Assembly (NCBI GenBank): GCA_945906715.1
Contig: CAMDRK010000074.1
Location: forward strand, 1-10,532
DNA: 10,532 bases
DNA from: Nitrospira lenta
GTDB taxonomy: Bacteria > Nitrospirota > Nitrospiria > Nitrospirales > Nitrospiraceae
Direction: 5' to 3'
Shown here: positions 1-5,571 of the stretch, one piece after another
How the letters are laid out: each line of letters starts with the position of its first letter
Numbering within the stretch: position 1 is the first letter of the stretch
Made by a program: the position numbers and the translations under genes
Notes under the pieces: generated by a model
Seen by the model: only the letters and a program-made list of their open reading frames with translations
What the model was told of the DNA's origin: nothing
The model's database searches: none

Positions 1-1
1 G

Positions 2-1414
2 ATCCTTGCTGCCATGAGCAGCGGGTATGCATTTGGAGGCTGGGTCTCTGACCGATACCCCGGTGCTCAGGTGCTGGCGGGGCTGCTGTTGTTCTCGGGA
101 GGCTGGACCTTTCTGATCGCGTGGCTTGGCCAGCTGGCGCTCTTTAAGGTGGCGGGAGTCGTTGAGGATCCTCGGTGGGGGCCTTGTGTCGCCGCAGCGC
201 TACTTTTGGGCCCCCCGGCCTTCGGTCTGAGCGGCGTGCTGCCGGCCTTGCTGCGATTGGCTGTGTCGGATCTTGAATATTTCGGTCGGCATACCGGCCG
301 AATGATTGCGATCTCGACCATGGGGAGCTTGGCGGGAACGTGGGGGACGGCGTTTTTCTTTCTGTCCTGGATCGGCAGCCAGGCGCTTGTCGCGTGGCTC
401 GGCGCCATTCAGGTGGGGCTCGGTCTCTGGTGGTTGATCAGCGGGACGACCGTGCGGCCCTTGGTGATCGGCCTTCTCGTCTTGTGTATTGGAGGCCTGG
501 GGGCCGGTGCTTGGTTTCCGATCCAGATGTTGAAGGCGCCGGTTTACCAGGAAGATAGTCCGTATCAACAAGTACGAATTCGCGACGACGATCTTTTTCG
601 TTACCTCGTCCTGGACCGAACCTTCCATGCAGTCATGTGGAAGGCCGATCCGATCGCCCTGTTTCTCCCCTACAGTCAATTGATGGTCGCGTCGCTGGCG
701 TTGGTGCCGGACCCGAAACGGGGTTTAATTCTCGGTCATGGAGGCGGGTCGTTGGCGAAGTGGCTCGCCCATCGATGGCCGGAGCTCGATCTGGATGTGG
801 TTGAGTTCGATCCCGCAGTCGTTCGTATGGCCGAGGAATATTTTTCCTATCGGCCGCCTCCCCAGCATCATGTGCATGTTCGGGACGCCCGGGTCTTTCT
901 GAATTCCACGGAGCAGACGTACGACCTCATTTGGGTCGATGCGTTCGCCCGGCTCATGATACCGTTTCACCTGACAACGGTGGAGTTTTTCGCGGAGCTG
1001 CGCGCCCATCTTGCGCCGAACGGTATCCTGGCTGTGAATCTCGCCTCATCGGGCGAGGGTGGAGACCTGTTGCGAGCTAATGCGGTCGTGCAGACAATGA
1101 GACGATCGTTTCCCCACTTCGAGTCCTTTGCGGTCAAGGGGCCCTGGACGTCTTCTCCGGCGCGATCGGAGAATCTGATTTTTTTTGCCGGTGCGCCGCT
1201 CGAACGGCACACGCGTACGAGCATTGTAGCGAATGTGAACAGATTAGTTGCGCAGCAGCGTCTTCCCTTCGAGGCCATCGCCTTACTGGAAACCCATCGG
1301 ACGCAACCCTGGGAGGCAGGTCTCGTGTTAACCGACGACTATGCGCCGTACGATCTCTTGATTGGGTCCACGGTTCAAGCGGCGCAGCCTGAAACAGATA
1401 AACTACTGAAATAA
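2..1414 (+). CDS. Membrane-embedded spermidine-synthase-like protein (5' partial)
   Basis: The frame is open to the left edge, and the first residues already look like the inside of a membrane transport-like domain (GYAFGGWVSDR), so the true start probably lies upstream; the first in-window ATG is at 14. Numbering from that ATG, hydrophobic segments lie near residues 18-38, 56-80, 97-120, 122-142 and 149-168. A soluble Rossmann-type domain fills about 190-466. It carries a glycine-rich nucleotide loop GHGGGS (241-246), an acidic end of strand 2 in VEFDP (263-267), RDAR (290-293) and WVDAF with Asp309. This is the layout of the polyamine aminopropyltransferase/SAM-methyltransferase superfamily fused to membrane helices. 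Family membership is clear. Whether it makes spermidine, another polyamine, or acts as a methyltransferase is not, because the segment after Asp309 (IPFHLTT) differs from classical SpeE. No clear terminator follows. Confidence 0.85.
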   Translation: MLAAMSSGYAFGGWVSDRYPGAQVLAGLLLFSGGWTFLIAWLGQLALFKVAGVVEDPRWGPCVAAALLLGPPAFGLSGVLPALLRLAVSDLEYFGRHTGRMIAISTMGSLAGTWGTAFFFLSWIGSQALVAWLGAIQVGLGLWWLISGTTVRPLVIGLLVLCIGGLGAGAWFPIQMLKAPVYQEDSPYQQVRIRDDDLFRYLVLDRTFHAVMWKADPIALFLPYSQLMVASLALVPDPKRGLILGHGGGSLAKWLAHRWPELDLDVVEFDPAVVRMAEEYFSYRPPPQHHVHVRDARVFLNSTEQTYDLIWVDAFARLMIPFHLTTVEFFAELRAHLAPNGILAVNLASSGEGGDLLRANAVVQTMRRSFPHFESFAVKGPWTSSPARSENLIFFAGAPLERHTRTSIVANVNRLVAQQRLPFEAIALLETHRTQPWEAGLVLTDDYAPYDLLIGSTVQAAQPETDKLLK

Positions 1415-1662
1415 TTGAGGCGATCCTGTTGATGCGAATGTCTGCATTGAAGGTGTCCAGAAAGGGTATGAAATAACGTTATTGCATCCGATTTCATCGA
1501 GGTGCTATTTATAGGGTTAGACTTGAAGAGGATTCATGTTGTCCGGGGTATCGATGGCGGAATAAGGAAGTCGTGCTCAGCAAATGATCAGGGCTAAGCG
1601 GGTTTGGCGGAGGTATTCACCAACCTAATCACATCTCTTCTTCTTTTTTTAGGAGGTAGGTC
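1415..1662. other. Intergenic region upstream of the cupredoxin gene
   Basis: This stretch of 248 bases has no supportable gene. It holds a near-perfect palindrome (1468-1487), a small AATG/CATT hairpin at 1437-1448, and an unbroken 17-base pyrimidine tract at 1634-1650 directly before the Shine-Dalgarno AGGAGGT. I could not find a sigma-70 promoter with two good boxes. The best candidates (TTGCAT at 1482 with TATTTA at 1506; TTGAAG at 1523) match consensus poorly. Confidence 0.6.
1468..1487. repeat. 20-base near-perfect palindrome, candidate operator
   Basis: The sequence ATGAAATAACGTTATTGCAT is its own reverse complement apart from one base pair (positions 1471 and 1484). The inner 12 bases AATAACGTTATT (1472-1483) are perfect. 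There is no loop, so a dimeric DNA-binding protein site is more likely than an RNA hairpin. It lies about 180 bases before the cupredoxin start, in the only upstream space that could hold that gene's promoter. The regulator is unknown; it does not match Fur, LexA or FNR consensus sites that I know. Confidence 0.4.
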
Positions 1663-2142
1663 ATGGGCAAGACGGTATTGGGGGTCTTCTTCGGCCTCAT
1701 GATGGTCGTGGCTGGGGCAGCTGTAGCATTTGCGAGCCAGGCAGGCGGAGTCGAAGTCGGGGATTTGGAGACTGGCTCCGTTGTGGGTCAGTCGTTCAAG
1801 GAATTGGATGTCGATGCTTCCCTGTTCGCGGTCGAGATTGGGGAACTAAAGACGTGGTATCCGCCTATCACCATCATCGATTTCAAAGTTCGGCCTGGTC
1901 GTCCTGTCCTGCTCAAGGTCACGAACAAAGCCACTGCCGACCATGGATTTGAGATGACCGACGCAATGAATACCGGAACTCCGACCGTCATGAAGGCCCA
2001 AGTGGTGTTGAAGCCTGGAGAAACCAAATACATTGGTATTCCGACCAGCGACATGTTCTATGCGACGCAAGGGAATACGCTGACCTATCGCTGCCACCTG
2101 CATCCCGGACATGTCGGCGGCAAGATTTTGATGATCAAGTAA
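1663..2142 (+). CDS. Exported cupredoxin, nitrosocyanin-like
   Basis: This encodes a 159-residue secreted copper protein, probably an electron carrier or redox site outside the cytoplasmic membrane. Residues 1-25 form a signal peptide: Lys3, a hydrophobic stretch, then an AFAS-type cleavage region. The rest is a single cupredoxin domain. Likely copper ligands are His94 (in DHGFEM) and the cluster Cys144-His145-Leu-His147-Pro-Gly-His150. The KPGETK and C-x-LHP pattern resembles nitrosocyanin of ammonia oxidisers as I recall it, where the corresponding first ligand is Glu rather than His. The eighth residue after Cys144, where plastocyanins carry the axial Met, is a glycine (152), so this is not a standard blue-copper site. 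The start is secure: AGGAGGT at 1651-1657 sits five bases before the ATG. The gene appears monocistronic, with a strong terminator after it. Confidence 0.88.
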   Translation: MGKTVLGVFFGLMMVVAGAAVAFASQAGGVEVGDLETGSVVGQSFKELDVDASLFAVEIGELKTWYPPITIIDFKVRPGRPVLLKVTNKATADHGFEMTDAMNTGTPTVMKAQVVLKPGETKYIGIPTSDMFYATQGNTLTYRCHLHPGHVGGKILMIK

Positions 2143-2166
2143 TAGCTGCACTGAGATTTGAGCGAT

Positions 2167-2209
2167 CACTGCCCTCCCCGCGATACCGCGGAGAGGGCAG
2201 TGGTTTTTT
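2167..2209 (+). terminator. Rho-independent terminator of the cupredoxin gene
   Basis: CACTGCCCTC (2167-2176) pairs fully with GAGGGCAGTG (2193-2202). After one C/A mismatch the stem continues with CCGCG/CGCGG, closing on the loop ATAC. Six T residues follow at 2204-2209. It lies 24 bases after the cupredoxin stop. Confidence 0.93.
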
Positions 2210-2214
2210 AACAA

Positions 2215-2250
2215 GAAGGCCCTGCTTCTCGCATGAAAAGCAGGGCCTTC
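2215..2250 (-). terminator. Terminator hairpin of the ferredoxin gene
   Basis: GAAGGCCCTGCTT (2215-2227) pairs perfectly over 13 bases with AAGCAGGGCCTTC (2238-2250), around a 10-base loop. It lies 22 bases beyond the stop of the minus-strand ferredoxin gene. Read on the minus strand, the stem is followed by TTGTT and then A residues, so the U-tract is poor, but the stem is strong. It is back to back with the cupredoxin terminator. Confidence 0.75.
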
Positions 2251-2272
2251 GTAGTTGAACGATGAGTGCTAA

Positions 2273-2620
2273 CTAATTACGCACGCCGCTCCAGACTTTT
2301 GCGGCATCGATCGCCTTATCCGGATTGAGGGCATTCGCCCTCGCGAGCAGAACCTCCGTTGTTTCCGGATACAGCGGGTCAGAAATGCAGCAGTTATCGA
2401 CCGGGCAGACGGCAGCACACTGCGGTTCGTCGAAGTGTCCGACACACTCGGTACAACGATCGTGCGCGATCACATAAATACTATCGCCGACCCCCTGGCC
2501 GTCGCCCACATGATTGCCCTTCGTTTCCGCGTCGCTGCGAGTTTCAAAAATCGCCTCGTTCGGACATTCGGGCAGGCAGGCTCCACAGGAGATACATTCA
2601 TCGGTAATCAGCAACGCCAT
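2273..2620 (-). CDS. 2[4Fe-4S] ferredoxin, Allochromatium (Alvin) type
   Basis: This 115-residue soluble electron carrier holds two [4Fe-4S] clusters. Cluster motifs are Cys9-x2-Cys12-x2-Cys15-x3-Cys19-Pro and Cys56-x2-Cys59-x8-Cys68-x3-Cys72-Pro; the eight-residue spacing between Cys59 and Cys68 (VGHFDEPQ) marks the low-potential Alvin group. The start MALLITDECISC and the CTECVGHF segment closely resemble Allochromatium vinosum ferredoxin as I recall it. Residues about 25-48 form a polar Gly/Asp-rich insertion between the clusters, roughly 18 residues longer than in that protein, and two extra cysteines follow at 77-78. The ATG at 2620 is preferred over one 11 codons upstream because AAGGAGG precedes it at good spacing. 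Likely partners are 2-oxoacid:ferredoxin oxidoreductases or similar low-potential enzymes, but none is encoded here. Confidence 0.95.
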   Translation of the reverse strand: MALLITDECISCGACLPECPNEAIFETRSDAETKGNHVGDGQGVGDSIYVIAHDRCTECVGHFDEPQCAAVCPVDNCCISDPLYPETTEVLLARANALNPDKAIDAAKVWSGVRN

Positions 2621-2628
2621 GACCCTCG

Positions 2629-2635
2629 CCTCCTT
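2629..2635 (-). promoter_or_regulatory. Ribosome binding site fixing the ferredoxin start
   Basis: On the minus strand this reads AAGGAGG, eight bases before the ATG at 2620. The upstream in-frame ATG at 2653 has no such site, so the shorter protein beginning MALLIT is the likely product. Confidence 0.85.
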
Positions 2636-2659
2636 CTCACTACAATGAGACACACACGG

Positions 2660-2689
2660 TTGACAAGTTCACCCCGTCACGACCATTAT
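2660..2689 (+). promoter_or_regulatory. Candidate sigma-70 promoter of the DUF192-dat operon
   Basis: A perfect -35 box TTGACA (2660-2665) is followed after 18 bases by CATTAT (2684-2689), which matches four of six -10 positions. Transcription would begin near 2696, leaving a leader of about 110 bases before the DUF192 start. It lies between the ferredoxin start codon and the ferredoxin promoter, so the two transcripts would overlap at their 5' ends. Confidence 0.5.
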
Positions 2690-2710
2690 GAATGCCGCGA
2701 CGTGAGCGCC

Positions 2711-2740
2711 ATTCTAATCTGCCGCTCTTTTCCAAGTCAA
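2711..2740 (-). promoter_or_regulatory. Sigma-70 promoter of the ferredoxin gene
   Basis: On the minus strand TTGACT (2740-2735) is followed after 18 bases by TAGAAT (2716-2711), each matching five of six consensus positions. The start point near 2704 gives a leader of roughly 85 bases. Confidence 0.65.
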
Positions 2741-2782
2741 CAGAACGATGCCTTTCCAGAAGGCCTAGATTCCCTGTATTCA

Positions 2783-2798
2783 TGGGCCTTTGGGCCCA
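2783..2798 (+). repeat. Short hairpin upstream of the DUF192 start
   Basis: TGGGCC (2783-2788) pairs with GGCCCA (2793-2798) around the loop TTTG, eight bases before the preferred ATG at 2806. It could partly hide the weak ribosome binding site in AGGG (2798-2801). No U-tract follows, so it is not a terminator. Function is unproven. Confidence 0.35.
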
Positions 2799-2805
2799 GG
2801 GTAGC

Positions 2806-3327
2806 ATGGCAGATTGTGATGATGGAATGTCTATGGCTGCCGTACCGGTGACCGATCGAGGACAGAAAAAGAAGCGTATTGTCACGCTCGCCCTCATGGC
2901 GATTTTTCTGATGAGCGCTTCCTACTTTCTCATCGAGCGAAAAGAGGAGACCATCATTATCGTCTCCTTTCCGAACGGCCGTGAGATTGAAGCGGAAGTG
3001 GCGGATACGCCGGAGAAGCTGCTCGTCGGTCTAGCCTTTCGGGAGGCATTGCCTGCGAGTGGCGGATTGCTATATATCTTCGAGACGACCGGCCAGAATC
3101 ACCTCTGGACAAAGGCGTACCGGTTTCCAGTGGACATGATGTGGGTCGATGAAAGCCATCATATTGTGGGACTCAAGGAAAATGTCGCTCCCTGCCTGGA
3201 CGACGATTGTCCTAAGTATAGTTCTTCTCCCGAAGCGGTCCGTTACGCCATTCAAACAGAAGCGGGTTTCATCAAGCGGGAAGGAATTACGATAGGGTTG
3301 GAGTTGAAGTATACGCTTCGGATGTAA
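2806..3327 (+). CDS. Membrane-anchored DUF192 (UPF0127) protein
   Basis: A 173-residue protein of unknown biochemical role. A lysine-rich stretch (KKKR at 21-24) precedes one hydrophobic helix (25-43), which predicts a cytoplasmic N-terminus and a periplasmic DUF192 domain for the rest. Family hallmarks are visible: the ADTPEKLLVGLAFRE segment (normally T..E...GLM.R), GGLLYIFE, the FPVDMMWVD strand, the paired cysteines 130 and 135 in PCLDDDCPKY, and EAVRYAIQTEAGF. The usual FWMKNT element is altered to LWTKAYR. The start is uncertain: ATGs at 2782, 2806, 2827 and 2833 share the frame. I chose 2806 for a weak AGGG four bases upstream; all of these candidates keep the helix. It is first of a tight cluster, 49 bases before the Rieske gene. 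Confidence 0.85.
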   Translation: MADCDDGMSMAAVPVTDRGQKKKRIVTLALMAIFLMSASYFLIERKEETIIIVSFPNGREIEAEVADTPEKLLVGLAFREALPASGGLLYIFETTGQNHLWTKAYRFPVDMMWVDESHHIVGLKENVAPCLDDDCPKYSSSPEAVRYAIQTEAGFIKREGITIGLELKYTLRM

Positions 3328-3376
3328 CGCACGAGGGCGATTCGGTGAACAGCATGAAGAGAGGAGTCGGTACCGC

Positions 3377-3697
3377 ATGCGAGAGGGGTTTCAATCCGTC
3401 GGTCTAGTCGACGAGCTGCCGCCTGGAAAATCAAAAGTCGTCATGGTGAACAATCGGGAGATTGCGCTCTTCAATATCGGGGGAACGTATTTCGCGATTC
3501 ATAATCTTTGTCCTCATGAAGGCGGTCCTTTGGGTGAAGGGCGCGTGAAGGGTTTTGTCGTCGCCTGTCCGTGGCACGATCTGGCATTCGACGTTCGGAA
3601 CGGGCAAGGGACAGACGGCGGCGGCTATTGCGTGGGGAGCTATGATGTGCTGGTGGAAGGAGCGGAGATTTTTGTCGGGCCTCGGCGAAAACCATGA
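3377..3697 (+). CDS. Rieske-type [2Fe-2S] ferredoxin
   Basis: This 106-residue protein is a small soluble Rieske ferredoxin, comparable to the stand-alone ferredoxins of ring-hydroxylating dioxygenases and to NirD. The cluster ligands are all present: Cys45-Pro-His47 in CPHEGGPL and Cys64-Pro-Trp-His67 in ACPWHDLAFD. The typical beta-sandwich strands surround them (REIALFNIGGTYFAIHN before; YDVLVEGAEIFV after). There is no signal peptide or membrane helix, so it should act in the cytoplasm as an electron carrier. Dioxygenase or nitrite-reductase subunits are absent from the window, so the partner is unknown. A GAGGAG at 3361-3366 supports the ATG. The stop overlaps the next gene's start by four bases (ATGA), suggesting translational coupling. 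Confidence 0.93.
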   Translation: MREGFQSVGLVDELPPGKSKVVMVNNREIALFNIGGTYFAIHNLCPHEGGPLGEGRVKGFVVACPWHDLAFDVRNGQGTDGGGYCVGSYDVLVEGAEIFVGPRRKP

Positions 3698-4050
3698 GTA
3701 TGATATCCGGCCACGACTCTAACGATGCGGCACATTCGGATGGGGCCAAGGTCATTGAGGCAACCCTTGAGCATCCCATCCAGATTCATCTCTGGGAAGA
3801 TAGGACACGAGGGGAACTCTGGGTTCCGACGTATGATCCCACAGGGCTTCAGTTGTTGGCCGACGACTATCTTCGCATCGCTGGGAATAACGCGGTGGAT
3901 AATGGGCAGCGGACATTCGAGTTTAAAGCGGTGCGGACGGGAACCCATCGGGTGCTGTTTGAGAAACGCATGGGATGGAAATTCACGGCCGAAGATCGGC
4001 GAGTTTTTGACGTGACAGCCTCGGATTCCTCGCCTCGGAGCAGCGCATAA
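3694..4050 (+). CDS. Chagasin-like (inhibitor family I42) small protein
   Basis: A 118-residue protein without signal peptide or membrane helix. After about 20 polar residues it shows the immunoglobulin-like pattern of I42 cysteine-protease inhibitors. LWEDRTRGELW (about 33-43) stands where L.EN.TTGY.W is usual. GQRTFEFKAVRTGTHRVLF (about 70-88) matches the G.R.F.FKA...G...L.F strand pair, and KRMGWKF stands where the RPWE loop is usual. Thus the fold is well supported, but two of the three protease-contacting loops are degenerate, so inhibitory activity is doubtful. I42 proteins in bacteria are often exported; this one looks cytoplasmic. It overlaps the Rieske gene by four bases and ends two bases before dat. 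A second ATG at 3700 is an alternative start. Confidence 0.72.
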   Translation: MSMISGHDSNDAAHSDGAKVIEATLEHPIQIHLWEDRTRGELWVPTYDPTGLQLLADDYLRIAGNNAVDNGQRTFEFKAVRTGTHRVLFEKRMGWKFTAEDRRVFDVTASDSSPRSSA

Positions 4051-4052
4051 TC

Positions 4053-4892
4053 GTGCCGAATGTGGCCTTCATCAATGGGACGTTCGTGCCGATGGCCGAG
4101 GCGAAAGTCTCGATCGAAGATCGAGGCTTTCAGTTTGGCGACGGCGTCTACGAGGTGATCCGTACATACAAGGGACGCCCGTTCGAGCTCGAAGCTCATC
4201 TGTCTCGGCTGGATCGTAGCGCCACGGCGCTTGACCTGAAGCAGCCCTATTCCCACGATGACTGGACTCGCCATATTCTGGAAGGGATCAGGCGGGCTGC
4301 TTATCCCGAAAGTAAAATCTATGTTCAGATCACCAGAGGAGTCGCTCCCCGCGATCACGCCTACTCGGATGACGCGACGCCCACGGTGGTCATGACGGTT
4401 CGTGAGTTCCACCCACTCGACCGGTCGGTACAGGTGGCCGGTGTGGAAGCCATAACGACCGAGGATATCCGGTGGGGGCGCTGCGACATCAAGAGCGTGA
4501 ATCTGTTGGCCAACGTGCTGGCACGACAACAAGTCAAGGAGGCACAGGTCTTCGAGGCCATTTTAGTCAATGAAGGATTGGTCACTGAAGGGGCGGTCAG
4601 CAACGTGATGGTGGTTCAGGGGGGAACAGTGGTGACAGCCCCCCAAGGGCCGCGCATTCTATCCGGGGTCACGCGGACGGTGGTGTTGGATTTAGCCCGG
4701 AGCGAGGGTCTGCCGGTTCAGGAACGCTTTGTCTCTCAGGCGGACCTCTATGAGGCTGATGAAGTGTTTCTCACAGGGACCACGGTCGAGGTCTTGGCCG
4801 TCATCCGTGTCGATGGGAAAACCATCGGGGATGGATGCCCTGGCCCGATCGCTCAACGACTCGCCGCACGCTTTACGAGTCGGGTCGGATAG
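4053..4892 (+). CDS. dat: D-amino-acid aminotransferase (PLP fold type IV)
   Basis: This 279-residue class IV aminotransferase probably interconverts D-alanine and 2-oxoglutarate with pyruvate and D-glutamate (EC 2.6.1.21), supplying D-amino acids for peptidoglycan. It closely resembles the Bacillus enzyme as I recall it: GFQFGDGVYEV with Tyr33, the substrate-carboxylate pair Arg100 and His102 in APRDH, catalytic Lys147 in DIKSVNLL, Glu179 in TEGAVSN near the PLP pyridine nitrogen, and TGTTVEV near the C-terminus. The Arg/His pair argues against a branched-chain aminotransferase or aminodeoxychorismate lyase. The start is GTG, two bases after the preceding stop, with GGAG at 4037-4040 inside the upstream gene. 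It is last of the four-gene cluster, and its transcript may read into the rimP leader, since no separate terminator precedes it. Confidence 0.92.
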   Translation: MPNVAFINGTFVPMAEAKVSIEDRGFQFGDGVYEVIRTYKGRPFELEAHLSRLDRSATALDLKQPYSHDDWTRHILEGIRRAAYPESKIYVQITRGVAPRDHAYSDDATPTVVMTVREFHPLDRSVQVAGVEAITTEDIRWGRCDIKSVNLLANVLARQQVKEAQVFEAILVNEGLVTEGAVSNVMVVQGGTVVTAPQGPRILSGVTRTVVLDLARSEGLPVQERFVSQADLYEADEVFLTGTTVEVLAVIRVDGKTIGDGCPGPIAQRLAARFTSRVG

Positions 4893-4897
4893 CCCCC

Positions 4898-4926
4898 TTG
4901 CTTTGACATAGGTAGCGTGCTATGGT
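4898..4926 (+). promoter_or_regulatory. Candidate promoter of the rimP-truB operon (extended -10)
   Basis: TGCTATGGT (4918-4926) is an extended -10 element (TG, one base, then TATGGT). A weak -35 TTGCTT lies 17 bases upstream (4898-4903). A perfect TTGACA at 4903-4908 is also present, but only 12 bases from the -10, too close for normal sigma-70 use. Transcription would begin near 4933, just before the leader hairpin. Confidence 0.5.
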
Positions 4927-4935
4927 CCCCGGCTG

Positions 4936-4961
4936 GAAGTGGGCTCAGGCCCACTTTTTTG
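4936..4961 (+). promoter_or_regulatory. rimP leader: terminator-like attenuator hairpin
   Basis: AGTGGGC (4938-4944) pairs with GCCCACT (4949-4955) around the loop TCAG, and six T residues run from 4955 to 4960. It is a complete intrinsic terminator placed about 50 bases before the rimP start rather than after an operon. A conserved hairpin of this form before rimP-nusA operons is described as the rimP leader, a putative transcription attenuator; from memory this is Rfam RF01770. It may also end read-through from dat. How termination is relieved is not known; NusA, encoded in the operon, acts at such hairpins and would be a natural feedback factor. Confidence 0.75.
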
Positions 4962-5009
4962 TTTGATCGCTTAAATGGGCTATCCAAAAGAACGGGGTGA
5001 GGGGCGTCG

Positions 5010-5486
5010 GTGAAGGAGTCCCGACCAATCGTTGATCGCATCGGCGAGGTGGTGTCACCCATCTTGTGGGCATTGGGCTTGGAATTGGTCGATATCGTGT
5101 CTGTGGGGCAAGGTGCGCGATCAGTTGTTCGTGTGTATATCGATAAGGCGGGCGGTGTCACGGTAGAAGATTGCGGGCGTGCACATCTCGCGATCAGTCC
5201 AGCCCTGGATGTGGCTGACCCCTTCCCCCATGCCTATACGCTGGAAGTCTCCTCGCCGGGTCTGGATCGGGCCTTCAAACGGATTCAGGATTATCGCCGG
5301 GCAGTGGGGAAGCAAGTGAGCGTGAAGCTCAGGCAGCCGATTGACGGACAGTGGCGTCTGGTCGGGCTGTTGACAGACGTGAGTGAACAGGGAGTTACGA
5401 TTGGGGTGAGTGATCGGCGGGTTGAGCGGGATGTCGTCCTTGAGTTTGACTCGATTGCCGAAGCGCGTCGCGTCGTCACGTTTTAG
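5010..5486 (+). CDS. rimP: Ribosome maturation factor RimP
   Basis: A 158-residue cytoplasmic protein needed for late assembly of the 30S subunit, where it helps uS12 incorporation. The N-terminal domain includes RVYIDK (41-46), VEDC, and the family signature YTLEVSSPGLDR (76-87). The C-terminal part (about 95-158) is the SH3-like beta barrel. Length is normal. The start is GTG: an in-frame TGA at 4998-5000 excludes anything further upstream, and GAGGGG (4999-5004) supplies a ribosome binding site at suitable spacing. It is the first gene of the operon, behind the leader hairpin, and 85 bases separate it from nusA. Confidence 0.97.
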   Translation: MKESRPIVDRIGEVVSPILWALGLELVDIVSVGQGARSVVRVYIDKAGGVTVEDCGRAHLAISPALDVADPFPHAYTLEVSSPGLDRAFKRIQDYRRAVGKQVSVKLRQPIDGQWRLVGLLTDVSEQGVTIGVSDRRVERDVVLEFDSIAEARRVVTF

Positions 5487-5571
5487 TCTGTACGGAGTCG
5501 ATCACCGCAGTATATAAGCATACCGCTGCATTGTGGAATGTGCCTGCAGGGCAGTTACCGGAGAGTGAGCT

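Noticed and set aside
1415..1662. Possible tRNA or small RNA in the gap
   Set aside because: No cloverleaf, T-loop consensus or terminated stem could be found; only short isolated inverted repeats are present.
2435..2851. 138-codon plus-strand open frame
   Set aside because: It overlaps the clear ferredoxin gene in antisense and runs through the divergent promoter region; composition is not protein-like.
3867..4532. 221-codon minus-strand open frame
   Set aside because: It is antisense to the I42-like gene and dat, both supported by conserved motifs; the translation shows no domain.
4903..4926. TTGACA and TATGGT as a simple sigma-70 promoter
   Set aside because: The spacer is only 12 bases; the extended -10 with the weaker TTGCTT at 17 bases is the more credible reading.
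5487..5571. Possible internal promoter between rimP and nusA (TATATAAG near 5510)
   Set aside because: The AT-rich box resembles a -10, but no acceptable -35 lies 16-19 bases upstream, and the genes belong to a well-known single operon.
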